Origin: Chloroflexota bacterium
GTDB lineage: Bacteria > Chloroflexota > Anaerolineae > Anaerolineales > UBA4823
Direction: 5' to 3'
Assembly (NCBI GenBank): GCA_029782365.1
Contig: JAKOUW010000244.1
Location: 62,001-126,000 of the forward strand
DNA length: 64,000 nucleotides
Under the pieces are notes generated by a model, which was given only the letters and a program-made list of their open reading frames with translations, had not been told where the DNA came from and made no database searches. The first letter of the stretch is position 1. Every line of letters starts with the position of its first letter. Below are positions 23,507 through 33,513 of the stretch, one piece after another. The translations under genes were made by a program, and so were the position numbers.

Positions 23507-25915
23507 TTAATTAATTTTGACCTGGTGAGGTCGAGAATCTGAAATTATCGTTGTTTGACCGTTCGAAAAAATGATCGTGGTCTTATCTGCCTGGTGAAGA
23601 ATTGTAGTACCGCGAAACTTCACAGTAACAGGCCAGGGGAAAGGATTATGGTGATGAATGAGAATATGTTGTTCATCCATCACTTTCACACCAACCACTT
23701 CCAAAAAAAGCCCATAGGATGGCAATCCTTCCAAGGCATCAATTTCACCAAATCCAGCTCCTGTTTCCGCGTGATAGTAACGGCGGAAAGATCCTTCCTT
23801 TTGCAGTGAGTTACACGCAGCCTGCATCAAACGAGAGAATAAGGATGCAGCGATTTCATAATATCCATATGAAACAAGCGCTTCGATTATCAGCGCGTTC
23901 CAAGGAAAATGGACAAGATGATAGGAAGGATCTGGAGCGCGCTCGGTCGAAAGCGTAGTTGTTGGCAATCCGAACGGGCGGGAAAAACGATTGGGGTTTT
24001 GAAGAGCTTGCCGGATGATGAGGTTGACCCTTCTTTTGTCAGGAATACCAGCCCAAAGCGGCAGCAAACCTGTCAGGTCTTCGGTAGTATGGTCGGCGGT
24101 GGAGACAATAATTTCATCTTCCGGACCAACTCCATCGATTGACACTTTTACGATTTGGATGAAGATAAGCTGGCTTGTTGTATGGCCCATTCCAGGGCGC
24201 CAGCGAAAGTCTTCGACTTCGAGGGTTTCCAGTGCCTCTGCGTTTGGTACCGCTGCGCCATGTATGTTAATCGTTGGTCTGCGCAGTGTACCTTCAGACA
24301 TTTTGATTGCAATGCATAAGCGAACAGCGGGCAAGAAACGGCGCATTATTGATAGATCACCTGGCCCAATTCGCTTGCCAAGCACTTCTCCTTTGCTAAT
24401 TAAGTGTGTTTGCCTGTCACGACTGCGATAACTGCCTTCTTTTGTGACAAAACATTTTTCAACTGCTGATTTTAAAACCTTTATTCGTTTTTGAACTGAG
24501 CGAGAAATATCTTTTCGTTCAACCAGATGAGCCATGTTTAGCAAGGCTTGAGCTTCGGAATAAAGGAAAGCACACAAATCTGGGGATTCGACCGTGGAAA
24601 TATCCAGGCCTGGAGTGCCATCAAGCCAATGTGCGTAAATGGGATTATCTTCCAGGCCACTTTGGACAGGACTGCTCCATTCCGGAATTCCATCTCCATC
24701 ATGGTCGCGGTCCGGTAGAAACCAGGATTCAAAAAAATGATTCAAAGCGGTCAGGCTAAAATTTATTATTTCACGATTTTGATGGAATTCAAATAAACGC
24801 CACATCAAACGTGCCAGGATTGGTGTGGCATTATGAATTGTGCGCGTAGAAGGTGTTTTTACGCCACTTTGGATGCGCCAATTGATGCTTCCATCTTCTT
24901 TTTGAGCATTGAGAAAATTCCGGATTAGTTGATTAGCGATGTCTGGCGCTGTGGGCAATAGGAAAGATGATAGGTAATATGTCTGTAATGCTGTATAACC
25001 ACTCCATAATGTGCCGTAATCGGTACCATCTCCCCTGATCGAATAACCATGGTCTGGCAATCTAGATAAAACATAAAATGGATTCCCGCTGTTCTCATTT
25101 GATGATTGAAGGAGCCGCAATGCGATTATATGGGCGCGTTCTAGTGCAATATCCCAGGCGGAAGAACCTGTGATGATATGAACAAGACTTCGTTCGGCCA
25201 TTTCCAGGCGGGCTAATTCTGCTTCCCATCGGCGGGAAGTAACCGACCGAGCTAATTCAAAGGCATTGGAAACACTGTCTGAAGCTGTATGAACCCAACG
25301 TACCTGCTGCACCTGATTTGGAGCAATATCTAACTCCACTTGCAATGAAGGAAAAGGGCTAGACGGAAAAGGGCTGCTTTTCGGCACAAACAGCAAAGGG
25401 TATAAATCATTCGATTTACCTGCCAAAACGACCATATTGTTCAGGTTTTCAAATGTCATTCGTTCAGAATCTTGCCATCCCGTTGCAAGAGGTGATAAGA
25501 TGGCGGATAATTCGACCTGTATCGATTGAGTGTTTTTCGCTGTGTTATGAAAATTCAAAATCCCGCAGATTGTTTGGGAATCAGCAACCCATAATTCATA
25601 AGTTAAGTTTATTGGCTCAAATAGGGGACAAACCAGTTTAATATAGCCAGGACTGACTGGTCGGATTGAAAGGAGGCCATCAAATTCTGTTGGATTAGAA
25701 ACAGTTCTTTTGTTATACGTAAAACGAGGAAAGATACGAAAATTGCGCGCTCGCAATCCGAATGTCGTTTCTACAGCCAGTGCGGGAGGTTCTCCGCGGT
25801 CAACAACTAATTCCCAAATCTGATCATTTGTATAAGAGGTTATTGATCTTGTTGCATCTGCGGCCAGGATAAATCGAGGCAGAGGAACCCCCGGGGTATG
25901 CACAATATCTCGCAT
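23507..25915 (-). CDS. GH63-like (alpha/alpha)6-barrel glycoside hydrolase
   Basis: An 802-aa protein whose middle and C-terminal parts read as an (alpha/alpha)6-barrel glycosidase. The segment DRDHDGDGIPEWSSP followed by SGLEDNP resembles the GH63/mannosylglycerate hydrolase signature, and WNALIIEALVSYGYYEIA resembles the late barrel helices. The first 250 residues look beta-rich, as in related glycogen-debranching-type enzymes. Cytoplasmic: no signal peptide. The substrate is open: glucosylglycerate, trehalose-like or debranching activity are all possible. A TAGAAT box six bases before the ATG suggests a leaderless start. Confidence 0.7.
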   Translation of the reverse strand: MRDIVHTPGVPLPRFILAADATRSITSYTNDQIWELVVDRGEPPALAVETTFGLRARNFRIFPRFTYNKRTVSNPTEFDGLLSIRPVSPGYIKLVCPLFEPINLTYELWVADSQTICGILNFHNTAKNTQSIQVELSAILSPLATGWQDSERMTFENLNNMVVLAGKSNDLYPLLFVPKSSPFPSSPFPSLQVELDIAPNQVQQVRWVHTASDSVSNAFELARSVTSRRWEAELARLEMAERSLVHIITGSSAWDIALERAHIIALRLLQSSNENSGNPFYVLSRLPDHGYSIRGDGTDYGTLWSGYTALQTYYLSSFLLPTAPDIANQLIRNFLNAQKEDGSINWRIQSGVKTPSTRTIHNATPILARLMWRLFEFHQNREIINFSLTALNHFFESWFLPDRDHDGDGIPEWSSPVQSGLEDNPIYAHWLDGTPGLDISTVESPDLCAFLYSEAQALLNMAHLVERKDISRSVQKRIKVLKSAVEKCFVTKEGSYRSRDRQTHLISKGEVLGKRIGPGDLSIMRRFLPAVRLCIAIKMSEGTLRRPTINIHGAAVPNAEALETLEVEDFRWRPGMGHTTSQLIFIQIVKVSIDGVGPEDEIIVSTADHTTEDLTGLLPLWAGIPDKRRVNLIIRQALQNPNRFSRPFGLPTTTLSTERAPDPSYHLVHFPWNALIIEALVSYGYYEIAASLFSRLMQAACNSLQKEGSFRRYYHAETGAGFGEIDALEGLPSYGLFLEVVGVKVMDEQHILIHHHNPFPWPVTVKFRGTTILHQADKTTIIFSNGQTTIISDSRPHQVKIN

Positions 25916-25921
25916 AACACT

Positions 25922-25927
25922 ATTCTA
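25922..25927 (-). promoter_or_regulatory. -10 box of a leaderless promoter (GH63-like gene)
   Basis: TAGAAT on the minus strand, six bases before ATG 25915, with no Shine-Dalgarno. Confidence 0.45.
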
Positions 25928-26045
25928 CATCATTCTCAGTCAGGTAAGTGCAAACGTGTTGGTATAATAACCTTATCGTCGTGACGATTCTTGAGATAAT
26001 GGGTTTAATTTAATCGGATAATTCGCTTAGAAAAGGAGATATATA

Positions 26046-26516
26046 ATGAGCCCTCTGCCGTCCGGGAAAGGCATGTATTTTGAGGAATTTCAGATCGGTC
26101 AAAAAATCACCACCGCTGCCAGGACAATCACTGAAGGGGACATCGTTACTTTTGCGGGATTATCCGGAGATTATAATCAAATCCATACAGACGCCGAGTT
26201 TAGCAAAAGTACACCTTTCGGCCAACGGATTGCACATGGTCTATTAGGTCTGTCGATTGCATCTGGTTTAGCGATGCGTACCGGTATGCTGGAGGGCACA
26301 GTATTGGCGTTTCGGGAAATTACCGAATGGAAGTTTTCCAAGCCGGTATTCATCGGGGATACTATTCATGTGGTAATTACCGTATTAGAGACTAAAGCCG
26401 TCCCTCGGCTGGGCGGCGGATCGATTACCATTGCTTTGGAGGTTAAAAACCAGCGCGATGAAACCGTCATGAAAGGTACTTGGGCTGCATTGGTAGCCAG
26501 CCAGCCGACTTCTTAA
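26046..26516 (+). CDS. MaoC-like (R)-specific enoyl-CoA hydratase
   Basis: A 156-aa hotdog-fold hydratase. The catalytic Asp42 and His47 are in SGDYNQIHTDAEFSK, followed by FGQRIAHGLLGLS, the MaoC signature. It hydrates trans-2-enoyl-CoA to (R)-3-hydroxyacyl-CoA in fatty-acid or polyhydroxyalkanoate metabolism. The Shine-Dalgarno AAAAGGAGATATATA is close to ideal. It stands alone between a divergent glycosidase and a PBP gene, so its pathway cannot be read from context. Confidence 0.92.
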   Translation: MSPLPSGKGMYFEEFQIGQKITTAARTITEGDIVTFAGLSGDYNQIHTDAEFSKSTPFGQRIAHGLLGLSIASGLAMRTGMLEGTVLAFREITEWKFSKPVFIGDTIHVVITVLETKAVPRLGGGSITIALEVKNQRDETVMKGTWAALVASQPTS

Positions 26517-26582
26517 TGCGCGCAGGTAAGACTCTGAGGCGATGCAATCTGGCAATTGCCGCTTTTGTCTAGGAAAAAAATT

Positions 26583-29500
26583 ATGTCTGATCAACCGCCA
26601 ACAAACCCAGGCGAAGCTCCTAACGAGAAGTTTCGCAGATTAATTTCATCTTCCGATGAAAACCAGGATTTAAAGGTTCCGGCAGATGAAAATGTAGAAA
26701 ACACCCCGCAAAATGAAGTAAATAAAATTGTTGGCTTATCCGACAATGAAAGCGAAAACTCACCCTCGAAACCGGATGTTGCCCAATCAGAATTAGCCAA
26801 GCTTTTCGCGAAGTCGATCGAGGAAAGCCAAGATGAAGACCAGACACCTGCCACTCCAACGAAAGTTCGCGTGCCCCCTCCGCTCCCGTTAGGTGAAATG
26901 GGGCAGAACGAACAACCAGCAACAGGCACTTACGGAATGCCGCTGCCGCGCAGAGTAAATGAAGTTGATATCGATGCGACGCGGGTGTCAGATGCAGCGT
27001 TTGAAACAAATAATCCCCAGGAAAATAATAAAGGAACTGCGCCTACCCAACCACCACCCGCTGTTCCTTTACCACCCTTCCATCGAAATGAATCAGGCGT
27101 TTCCTCTCCTATTCATCAACCAGTGACTATCCCAATGGAACGCAAGCTACCGTTTAACCAGAATGTGTCCGGCGCGCAGGTGGTGAAATTTTCACCAGGC
27201 CAGGGGCAAACTGTCATAACGCCCACCAATCGCCAACCGCCGCCGAGTCATCAGCCGGGAAATTACAACAACCGGTACCAACCGCGAGAAAAACGAAATT
27301 GGAGTGCATTCTCTTCCTGCCTTGTGCGCATGTTGGTAATCAGTTTGTTTTTCTTGATATTATTGGTCATCGTGGCTGGGACCATTGTTTTGGGCCAATA
27401 TTTTATTGTTGCATCAAAACTTCCCAGTATGGATAATTTGCAGCAGCGGGCATCCAAGTTTGAAACCACACGAATCTTAGATCGCAATGGCAATACGTTG
27501 TACGAAATAATCGACCCGTCCGCTGGCCGGCGCACCTATGAACCATTGAGTAAAATATCGCCTTACCTTGTTGCTGCCACGATCGCAACCGAAGACAAAA
27601 ATTTCTATACACACCCTGGTTTTGACCCGATGGCGATTTTACGAGCTTTTTGGCAAAACTTGCAAGGCGAGGGAGAAGTTGTCTCTGGTGCATCGACTAT
27701 CACCCAGCAATTAGCGCGCAATTTGCTTTTCACTCAGGAAGAACGTTATCAAAGGACATATTGGCGAAAAGTGCGCGAGGCGATTGCAGCAGCAGAACTG
27801 ACTAGGCGATACTCAAAGGATGAAATCCTTGAATTATATTTAAATGAAATATACTATGGAAACCTGGCGTATGGAATTGAAGCTGCTGCCGAAACCTATT
27901 TCAACACAACTTCTGATAAGTTGACAATTGGCCAGGCTGCCTTTTTAGCTGGGTTACCCCAGGCACCTTCTGTGTATGACATTTACACCAATCGAGATGC
28001 TACCTTGAAGCGTACGCAGCAGGTGTTGGTGTTGATGTATGAAGCTAGTAAAAGTGATAATTGCATTTTCGTCAGCAACAACGATCAACCAATTTGCGTT
28101 GACGCCAATACTGCATTGCAAGCATATTCTGAAGTACAGGCTTTTAATTTTGGTTCGCCGGACATAAAAATCAAGTATCCGCATTGGGTGAATTATGTGC
28201 GTTCTTTGTTGGAAACACAATATGATGCACAAACGATATACCAGGCGGGATTGACAATTTACACTACCATAGACCCGGCCTTACAAGATTCGGCAGAACG
28301 GATCCTGGCTGATCAGGTAGCTAACTTGGCAGCGAACAACGCTCATAACGGCGCCCTGGTTGCTATCCGACCTGGAACGGGAGAAATCCTGGCGATGGTA
28401 GGTTCAGCGAACTTTAATGACGCTTCTATTGATGGCCAGGTTAACATGGCCATCAGCCCAACCCGCCAGCCGGGGTCAACGATGAAACCATTCACGTATC
28501 TGGCAGCGTTTGAAAAAGGATGGACTCCTTCTACGCTGATTTGGGATGTTCCCACTGAATTTCCACCTTCTGGTGATCCAAATGACCCACGAGATCCTTA
28601 TCGTCCGGTAAATTATGACGGCAGGTTCCACGGCCCGGTTCTTTTGCGTGATGCGCTGGCAAATTCTTACAATATACCCGCGGTCCGGACGCTAGCTTTT
28701 GTGGGGATTTACGATAATCCGACAACACCTCAATCTGAAGGTTTGATTGGAATGGCAAAACGGTTAGGAATTACCACCCTGACACGCAATGATTACGGCC
28801 TCGCCCTCACCTTAGGTGGCGGCGAAGTGAGTCTATTGGAAATGACAAGCGCTTACGGCGTTATAGCCAACAGCGGCATGCAGGTGCCTCCGGTGGCAAT
28901 TACGAAAATTATTGACCATAACAATAATGTGGTGTTTGAATATAAACAACCAGAGCAAAAACAGGTTTTGCGTCCTGAACATGCATTTTTGATGTCTTCG
29001 ATTTTATCCGATAATAATGCCCGCACACCTTCATTCGGGGCAAATTCTGTGCTTAATCTACCTTTCTCTGCTGCGGTCAAAACCGGTACAACCAATGATT
29101 TCCGGGACAACTGGACGATAGGTTACACACCGGACCTGGTGGTAGGAGTGTGGGTTGGAAATGCTGACTATACTCCTATGGTCCACACAACTGGCGTGAG
29201 CGGAGCGGCACCGATCTGGGCGCAATTTATGACCGATGCTATCCAAAAACTGACTGGCGGCAACCCAACACCATTTTATAAACCCGCGGGCGTTGTAGAC
29301 CGGATTGTCTGCGCAGTATCAGGCACGGATCCATCGCAATGGTGTCCATCGCAAAGGGGTGAATATTTTGCATCAGATCAACTGCCGCTGCCAAAAGAGC
29401 AGGATCTGTGGTTTAAAGGTTTATTCGATACCTGGACTGGATTGAGGGCATCCCCAGCATGTGGCGAATTTACGAAAGATATGTTCAGTTTGAATGTGTC

Positions 29501-30146
29501 TGATCCGTGGGCTGTTAAGTGGATTACCGAAAACGGAGACGGGCAGGCATGGGCACAGCAGATGGGATTTACACAACCAATATTATTCGCCCCGCCGCGT
29601 GAATGTAACAGCAATGATTCAAAAGTAACGTTGAAATTTATCCAACCTACGGACAACCAGACGATAAACAGTACGCTCATTGATGTGTTTGCACAGGTGG
29701 ATGCTACTTCAGATTTTCGGAATTTCTCCTTGAGTTTTGGCCTCGGAAGTGAACCTGTGGACTGGAAAGTACTTTTAGACAATAATTCGCCAGTTCAACA
29801 ACCGGATAAAATTTACACCTGGAATTTATTGGACACATTTAAGGACGGTGTGCCAATTGGAACGATCAGCCTGCGCTTGCAAATTAATAGCGTCCGTAAT
29901 ACTAGTGCAGAAAAGATTATTCACTTGAACTTTCAGGTACCAACTTCAACCCCGACTACAACGCCTACTCTGACGCCGACGCCTACATCCACTGTTACGC
30001 CTACACCCACCTGGACGCCTACGGTTACCCCAACGCTTCTTCCACCCACGTCAACGAGCACGCCAACTCCGACATCCCCACCAACCTCAACTTTTACACC
30101 GGAGCCTTCGGCAACGCCAACTGATACACCGATGGTAACACCATGA
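26583..30146 (+). CDS. Class A penicillin-binding protein with long N- and C-terminal extensions
   Basis: Bifunctional peptidoglycan synthase, 1187 aa. A proline-rich, polar cytoplasmic region (1-240) precedes a transmembrane helix (about 245-275). The GT51 domain has TEDKNFYTHPGFD with catalytic Glu337 and STITQQLARNL. The transpeptidase has GSTMKPF with nucleophile Ser632, SYN in ANSYNIPAV, and KTGTT starting near Lys833. A roughly 150-aa beta-like domain and a Thr-Pro tail (about 1120-1187) follow. ATG 26583 with AGGA upstream is preferred over an earlier in-frame ATG. The N- and C-terminal extensions are long for the family and may recruit partners. Confidence 0.93.
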   Translation: MSDQPPTNPGEAPNEKFRRLISSSDENQDLKVPADENVENTPQNEVNKIVGLSDNESENSPSKPDVAQSELAKLFAKSIEESQDEDQTPATPTKVRVPPPLPLGEMGQNEQPATGTYGMPLPRRVNEVDIDATRVSDAAFETNNPQENNKGTAPTQPPPAVPLPPFHRNESGVSSPIHQPVTIPMERKLPFNQNVSGAQVVKFSPGQGQTVITPTNRQPPPSHQPGNYNNRYQPREKRNWSAFSSCLVRMLVISLFFLILLVIVAGTIVLGQYFIVASKLPSMDNLQQRASKFETTRILDRNGNTLYEIIDPSAGRRTYEPLSKISPYLVAATIATEDKNFYTHPGFDPMAILRAFWQNLQGEGEVVSGASTITQQLARNLLFTQEERYQRTYWRKVREAIAAAELTRRYSKDEILELYLNEIYYGNLAYGIEAAAETYFNTTSDKLTIGQAAFLAGLPQAPSVYDIYTNRDATLKRTQQVLVLMYEASKSDNCIFVSNNDQPICVDANTALQAYSEVQAFNFGSPDIKIKYPHWVNYVRSLLETQYDAQTIYQAGLTIYTTIDPALQDSAERILADQVANLAANNAHNGALVAIRPGTGEILAMVGSANFNDASIDGQVNMAISPTRQPGSTMKPFTYLAAFEKGWTPSTLIWDVPTEFPPSGDPNDPRDPYRPVNYDGRFHGPVLLRDALANSYNIPAVRTLAFVGIYDNPTTPQSEGLIGMAKRLGITTLTRNDYGLALTLGGGEVSLLEMTSAYGVIANSGMQVPPVAITKIIDHNNNVVFEYKQPEQKQVLRPEHAFLMSSILSDNNARTPSFGANSVLNLPFSAAVKTGTTNDFRDNWTIGYTPDLVVGVWVGNADYTPMVHTTGVSGAAPIWAQFMTDAIQKLTGGNPTPFYKPAGVVDRIVCAVSGTDPSQWCPSQRGEYFASDQLPLPKEQDLWFKGLFDTWTGLRASPACGEFTKDMFSLNVSDPWAVKWITENGDGQAWAQQMGFTQPILFAPPRECNSNDSKVTLKFIQPTDNQTINSTLIDVFAQVDATSDFRNFSLSFGLGSEPVDWKVLLDNNSPVQQPDKIYTWNLLDTFKDGVPIGTISLRLQINSVRNTSAEKIIHLNFQVPTSTPTTTPTLTPTPTSTVTPTPTWTPTVTPTLLPPTSTSTPTPTSPPTSTFTPEPSATPTDTPMVTP
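29941..30146 (+). repeat. Thr-Pro repeat tail of the PBP
   Basis: Short degenerate repeats on the coding strand, encoding TPTxTPT-type units to the C-terminal end. Similar in design to the transpeptidase linker at 19634-19817. Confidence 0.75.
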
Positions 30147-30147
30147 G

Positions 30148-32475
30148 CTAAAGAAAACGCATCTGAGGAGTAGGTTCCGTTAACGGGTCGTCATTCATGC
30201 GGGAAAGAAGATTTTCCTGAGTTAAACCCCCCGCCGTAGTTAACAAGCGGAGGTGTCGAGTTTTTAAGAAGATCCAAGATTGTGCCAACTGCGCTAGGCG
30301 TGGGTTGTGGTTTAACTTATCATGGATCAGGCTGGCGCGTCCACCCGGAACAACGATGACTGGCGCGGTTATCTCAGGGGACAAAGGCTTGCGTAAAATT
30401 GGGCCTATAACTGCGGAAACCAGGCGATAAAAAATGTAGCGATCTAATCCCTGGTTGTCTTTCCAGAATACTGGATTCTCACCCTCGACAAAGAAGCCTA
30501 AACTTTTACCCAAGTTCTCCAGTAGTACCAGCATCGTATCCAGATCCTGACGCCGAGCAGCTGGTTTATCTTCGGATCGTAAAATCCACCGTCCACTCTC
30601 GGGGGGCGTTTCGATGGCATAAGAATTCAGGCTTGCGAGGATCATTTCATGATTGGGAGTTAATAATCCGGGAAATATTCGACAGGCATCTATTTCGATA
30701 TCTGTGATTAGTACGCCATCAGGCAGTTTCACGAGTCTTGAGACGATGTGCTTCTCGAGCAGATCAGCAAGAGGCTCGCCAGCTTGAGAATCGTCCCTCA
30801 ACCAATAAAGTCCAGTTTCTACCGAATCGCCAGCTCCGTAACGATGAAAGCCGCCCGAGTACGAAAGGGCATCGCGCATTGTTGTGTTTATCATGTTGTA
30901 GATTTCTGCTGGATTGTTGTTTTCACAAGAGATTAGGTTGGCATCAATTAATCCGGCCGTTGCTGCCATGTGGACTCGAATGTAACTGGCGGGTTGGCCC
31001 AACGATTGCAATAATCGAACGGCCGAATTCGCCGCTGCACTGCGACGCTGGATGGAATTCGCCTGATTCACTGGTGAAGAGCGCCCTGATTTCCAGCATA
31101 CATGTAGGCTGATATTGCGCGCTTCCAAGCCATCCAGTTTAAAACCCACCATATAGGCTGCGGTTAAAGCGGCTGAAAATAGACCGGGTTCGTTCTCTTC
31201 GGTTAATCCGAGGATGGGAACTCCTGCAGGTAATAAAACCGACAAATTCTCGAACGCGGCGTGCAAAGCAGTCGTATGCCAGGACCAATCATAACGCCGC
31301 CGCCGGAGAACATTCTTGAACGGAGCAGCAGCTTCGCGTCCCCATAACCAACCTGTCCATAAGGCGCAGAGAGTCCAATACGCCTGGTTTGGGCGAGGAA
31401 CGACAAACAGCGACGCTTGGAAGTCGAGAAAATTTTTAGCTTGCTGTTGGTGACTCAGAAATGCCCTCATTGGCCCTTCAAATACACAAATTCCTCCCTT
31501 GTCATCCGGCAGTTCGGGATAATTTACGATGGAAATATTTTCAGAATTATTGGAACCCAAATGTTCATCACTTGAAAATAGATCAACTGCCTCCTCTAAA
31601 GCCAACCATAAATTGTTTTCTCGAAAGCGAGCTGGAATCGTCAGAGACCGAGGGTGTTCATTTTTAACAGGATAACCAGAAAGGGCGCTGCCTGTATCAC
31701 AGGCATGCAAAAGCAAGGCGGCAAGATAATTTCTTCTTTGCGGTGAAAGCCGCAAAGCATCTAATTTGTTAATCAAAGTAAAGAGTATATATACAGACCG
31801 GGGCAGGTAAACCTGCAAGGCTTCCTCAGCATGAATGCGGTCTGGATCTCCAGCCGGCGCGACGCGCTCCAAGGCACGGGCAAAATGTAAGCCTCCACTC
31901 GATAATTTTGCGATTTGCTCGAAGTCGTATGGCTCTAACGGAAATTCCCCATTTGAGCCACAGACAACGCAGTTGTAAATGCATGCATAGGGTCGAGCTG
32001 ATGAAGCAACTTCGGATGACTGGTTTTTTTCCCATAAAAATGCTTCAACCTCTACAGGGGTCTGGCAAGATTTACATTTCGTCAGATAAAAAGAACGGAT
32101 GTGAGTTTCTAACCGTTCGGTGTCTTTATAGCTTGAAGCAAGATCAGCCAATACGGATTTTAATTCAGCCCTGGCAGGTGGATTAGCTAGTGTTTCGAGC
32201 AAAAATCTTTGTATTGGATTATTGGCCGCGACAAGAATACGCCAACCTGCTTTGGCCGCCACTACTCCTAGAGCAGGCGCTGAACCAAAAGGATCGATCA
32301 ACCAGGCGCCTTGTGGGTTGGAATTGATTTGTGCGAGCCAGGTCTTTGCTGAAGGGATTGGTGTTGCGGGGGCGAAGCGGCCTAAAGGACGGCGGTGAGA
32401 AAGAGTGGCTGACGAACCCGCAGTATCGGATTCGAGGATTGCAAACGGCAGAGGTGGTGTTATGGGAAAAACCAT
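30148..32475 (-). CDS. DNA-methyltransferase-like protein lacking the DPPY motif
   Basis: A 775-aa protein I read as a degenerate relative of DUF1156-type amino-methyltransferases. Residues 58-81 (LIDPFGSAPALGVVAAKAG) look like the SAM-binding DPFAGGG motif. A zinc ribbon follows with Cys134/137 and Cys169/172. The later TLCALWTGWLWGREAA part resembles the tail of the catalytic motif, but the expected (N/D)PPY is replaced by a VVPRPNQAY stretch, so catalysis is doubtful. This is inference from motif order. The gene ends one base from the PBP stop and starts leaderlessly. Confidence 0.55.
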   Translation of the reverse strand: MVFPITPPLPFAILESDTAGSSATLSHRRPLGRFAPATPIPSAKTWLAQINSNPQGAWLIDPFGSAPALGVVAAKAGWRILVAANNPIQRFLLETLANPPARAELKSVLADLASSYKDTERLETHIRSFYLTKCKSCQTPVEVEAFLWEKNQSSEVASSARPYACIYNCVVCGSNGEFPLEPYDFEQIAKLSSGGLHFARALERVAPAGDPDRIHAEEALQVYLPRSVYILFTLINKLDALRLSPQRRNYLAALLLHACDTGSALSGYPVKNEHPRSLTIPARFRENNLWLALEEAVDLFSSDEHLGSNNSENISIVNYPELPDDKGGICVFEGPMRAFLSHQQQAKNFLDFQASLFVVPRPNQAYWTLCALWTGWLWGREAAAPFKNVLRRRRYDWSWHTTALHAAFENLSVLLPAGVPILGLTEENEPGLFSAALTAAYMVGFKLDGLEARNISLHVCWKSGRSSPVNQANSIQRRSAAANSAVRLLQSLGQPASYIRVHMAATAGLIDANLISCENNNPAEIYNMINTTMRDALSYSGGFHRYGAGDSVETGLYWLRDDSQAGEPLADLLEKHIVSRLVKLPDGVLITDIEIDACRIFPGLLTPNHEMILASLNSYAIETPPESGRWILRSEDKPAARRQDLDTMLVLLENLGKSLGFFVEGENPVFWKDNQGLDRYIFYRLVSAVIGPILRKPLSPEITAPVIVVPGGRASLIHDKLNHNPRLAQLAQSWIFLKTRHLRLLTTAGGLTQENLLSRMNDDPLTEPTPQMRFL

Positions 32476-32481
32476 GCCATT

Positions 32482-32487
32482 ATTTTA
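32482..32487 (-). promoter_or_regulatory. -10 box of a leaderless promoter (methyltransferase-like gene)
   Basis: TAAAAT on the minus strand, six bases before ATG 32475. No Shine-Dalgarno. Confidence 0.45.
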
Positions 32488-32535
32488 TCCGATGTCGGCA
32501 GAATTATCACTACGACTGGCGGAGGCATGAATACC

Positions 32536-33414
32536 TCAGGGAGTGCGGGCACACCGAAAACCGATTTCCGGATCAGGCGATAGCGGCTGGAAATCATTTC
32601 TCAAGGCAGTGCGTGAGTTGCTTATATAAGCAGAAAATGCATTTCCACGAATCACGCGAACTGTTCCTTCCGTTGGACCTTGAGGATTGTTGCCAGGGGA
32701 AACCTGGTAGTAATCGCCTGCATACCAGTCGTTTACCCATTCCCAGACATTGCCCGCCATATCATATACGCCATACGGGCTCGCACCCGCGGTGTAGCTG
32801 CCGATGGAATTCGTATCGCCTATACAGGGGGTTAATCCAGTGAAATTCGTCAAAGCGCAAGAAGGATCTTGTTCGCCCCACGGATAGGTGCGTAAAACTG
32901 GACCACGGGCTGCTTTCTCCCATTCTGCTTCCGTTGGTAAACGGCTATTAATCCAGGCGCAATACGTTGAAGCCATTTTCCATGTTACCCAGACGACCGG
33001 ATAATTAGCATAATCGGGATTACTGAAATAAGGTACACGTGTGGATGTGAAATCAGAATAAGGGGGCAAACACATCTCAGCATCGACGCACAGTGCATAT
33101 TCTGCATTCGTCACTTCATATTGATCGATGAAATAAGCGTCAAGATACACTGAATGAAGAGGTAACTCTATTGATAAGCATTCAAATCCGCCATTATAAG
33201 CTGGATCACAACCCATAGAAAATGGGCCAGCTGGCACCAAAACCATATATTCTGGTGGAATCTCATTTACATCAGAAAACTTGATAACAGGAAAGTATAA
33301 TTTTACATTGGTGTTTTCACTTGGTACAAATCTTGACGCAAAGGCCAGCCCAGGGATGCTCAAAATAGTTGTGAGTACAACCAAAACAGCCAGGATACAA
33401 AAAATGTTTTTCAT
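32536..33414 (-). CDS. Secreted formylglycine-generating enzyme-like (SUMF1) protein
   Basis: A 292-aa protein with an N-terminal signal peptide (about 1-27, ending at ASA-like FASR) and an FGE/SUMF1 domain. Typical landmarks are LVPAGPFSMGCD, DQYEVTNAEYALCVD, RLPTEAEWEKAARG, GNVWEWVNDWY and IGFRCAR. Classical FGE converts a sulfatase cysteine to formylglycine; many bacterial homologues in this fold have other roles. The paired catalytic cysteines of true FGE are not evident, so oxidation of a sulfatase is not supported. It has a Shine-Dalgarno AGGGAGG and a TATAAT box at 33431-33436 on the minus strand. Confidence 0.85.
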   Translation of the reverse strand: MKNIFCILAVLVVLTTILSIPGLAFASRFVPSENTNVKLYFPVIKFSDVNEIPPEYMVLVPAGPFSMGCDPAYNGGFECLSIELPLHSVYLDAYFIDQYEVTNAEYALCVDAEMCLPPYSDFTSTRVPYFSNPDYANYPVVWVTWKMASTYCAWINSRLPTEAEWEKAARGPVLRTYPWGEQDPSCALTNFTGLTPCIGDTNSIGSYTAGASPYGVYDMAGNVWEWVNDWYAGDYYQVSPGNNPQGPTEGTVRVIRGNAFSAYISNSRTALRNDFQPLSPDPEIGFRCARTP

Positions 33415-33499
33415 TAGCCCTCCCTGGTTTATTATATCACTGTGATTTTTAGTAGATTCATACTTTTTTGATCGTAAAGTTTTTCCAATTTGTGTGAGG

Positions 33500-33505
33500 T
33501 ATACT
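33500..33505 (+). promoter_or_regulatory. -10 box of a near-leaderless promoter (glycosyltransferase)
   Basis: TATACT on the plus strand, eight bases before ATG 33514. No Shine-Dalgarno. It opens the run of glycan genes from 33514. Confidence 0.45.
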
Positions 33506-33513
33506 TAAGCTCG

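Noticed and set aside
32536..33414. True sulfatase-activating FGE
   Set aside because: The paired catalytic cysteines are not evident and no sulfatase gene is nearby, so I call only the fold.
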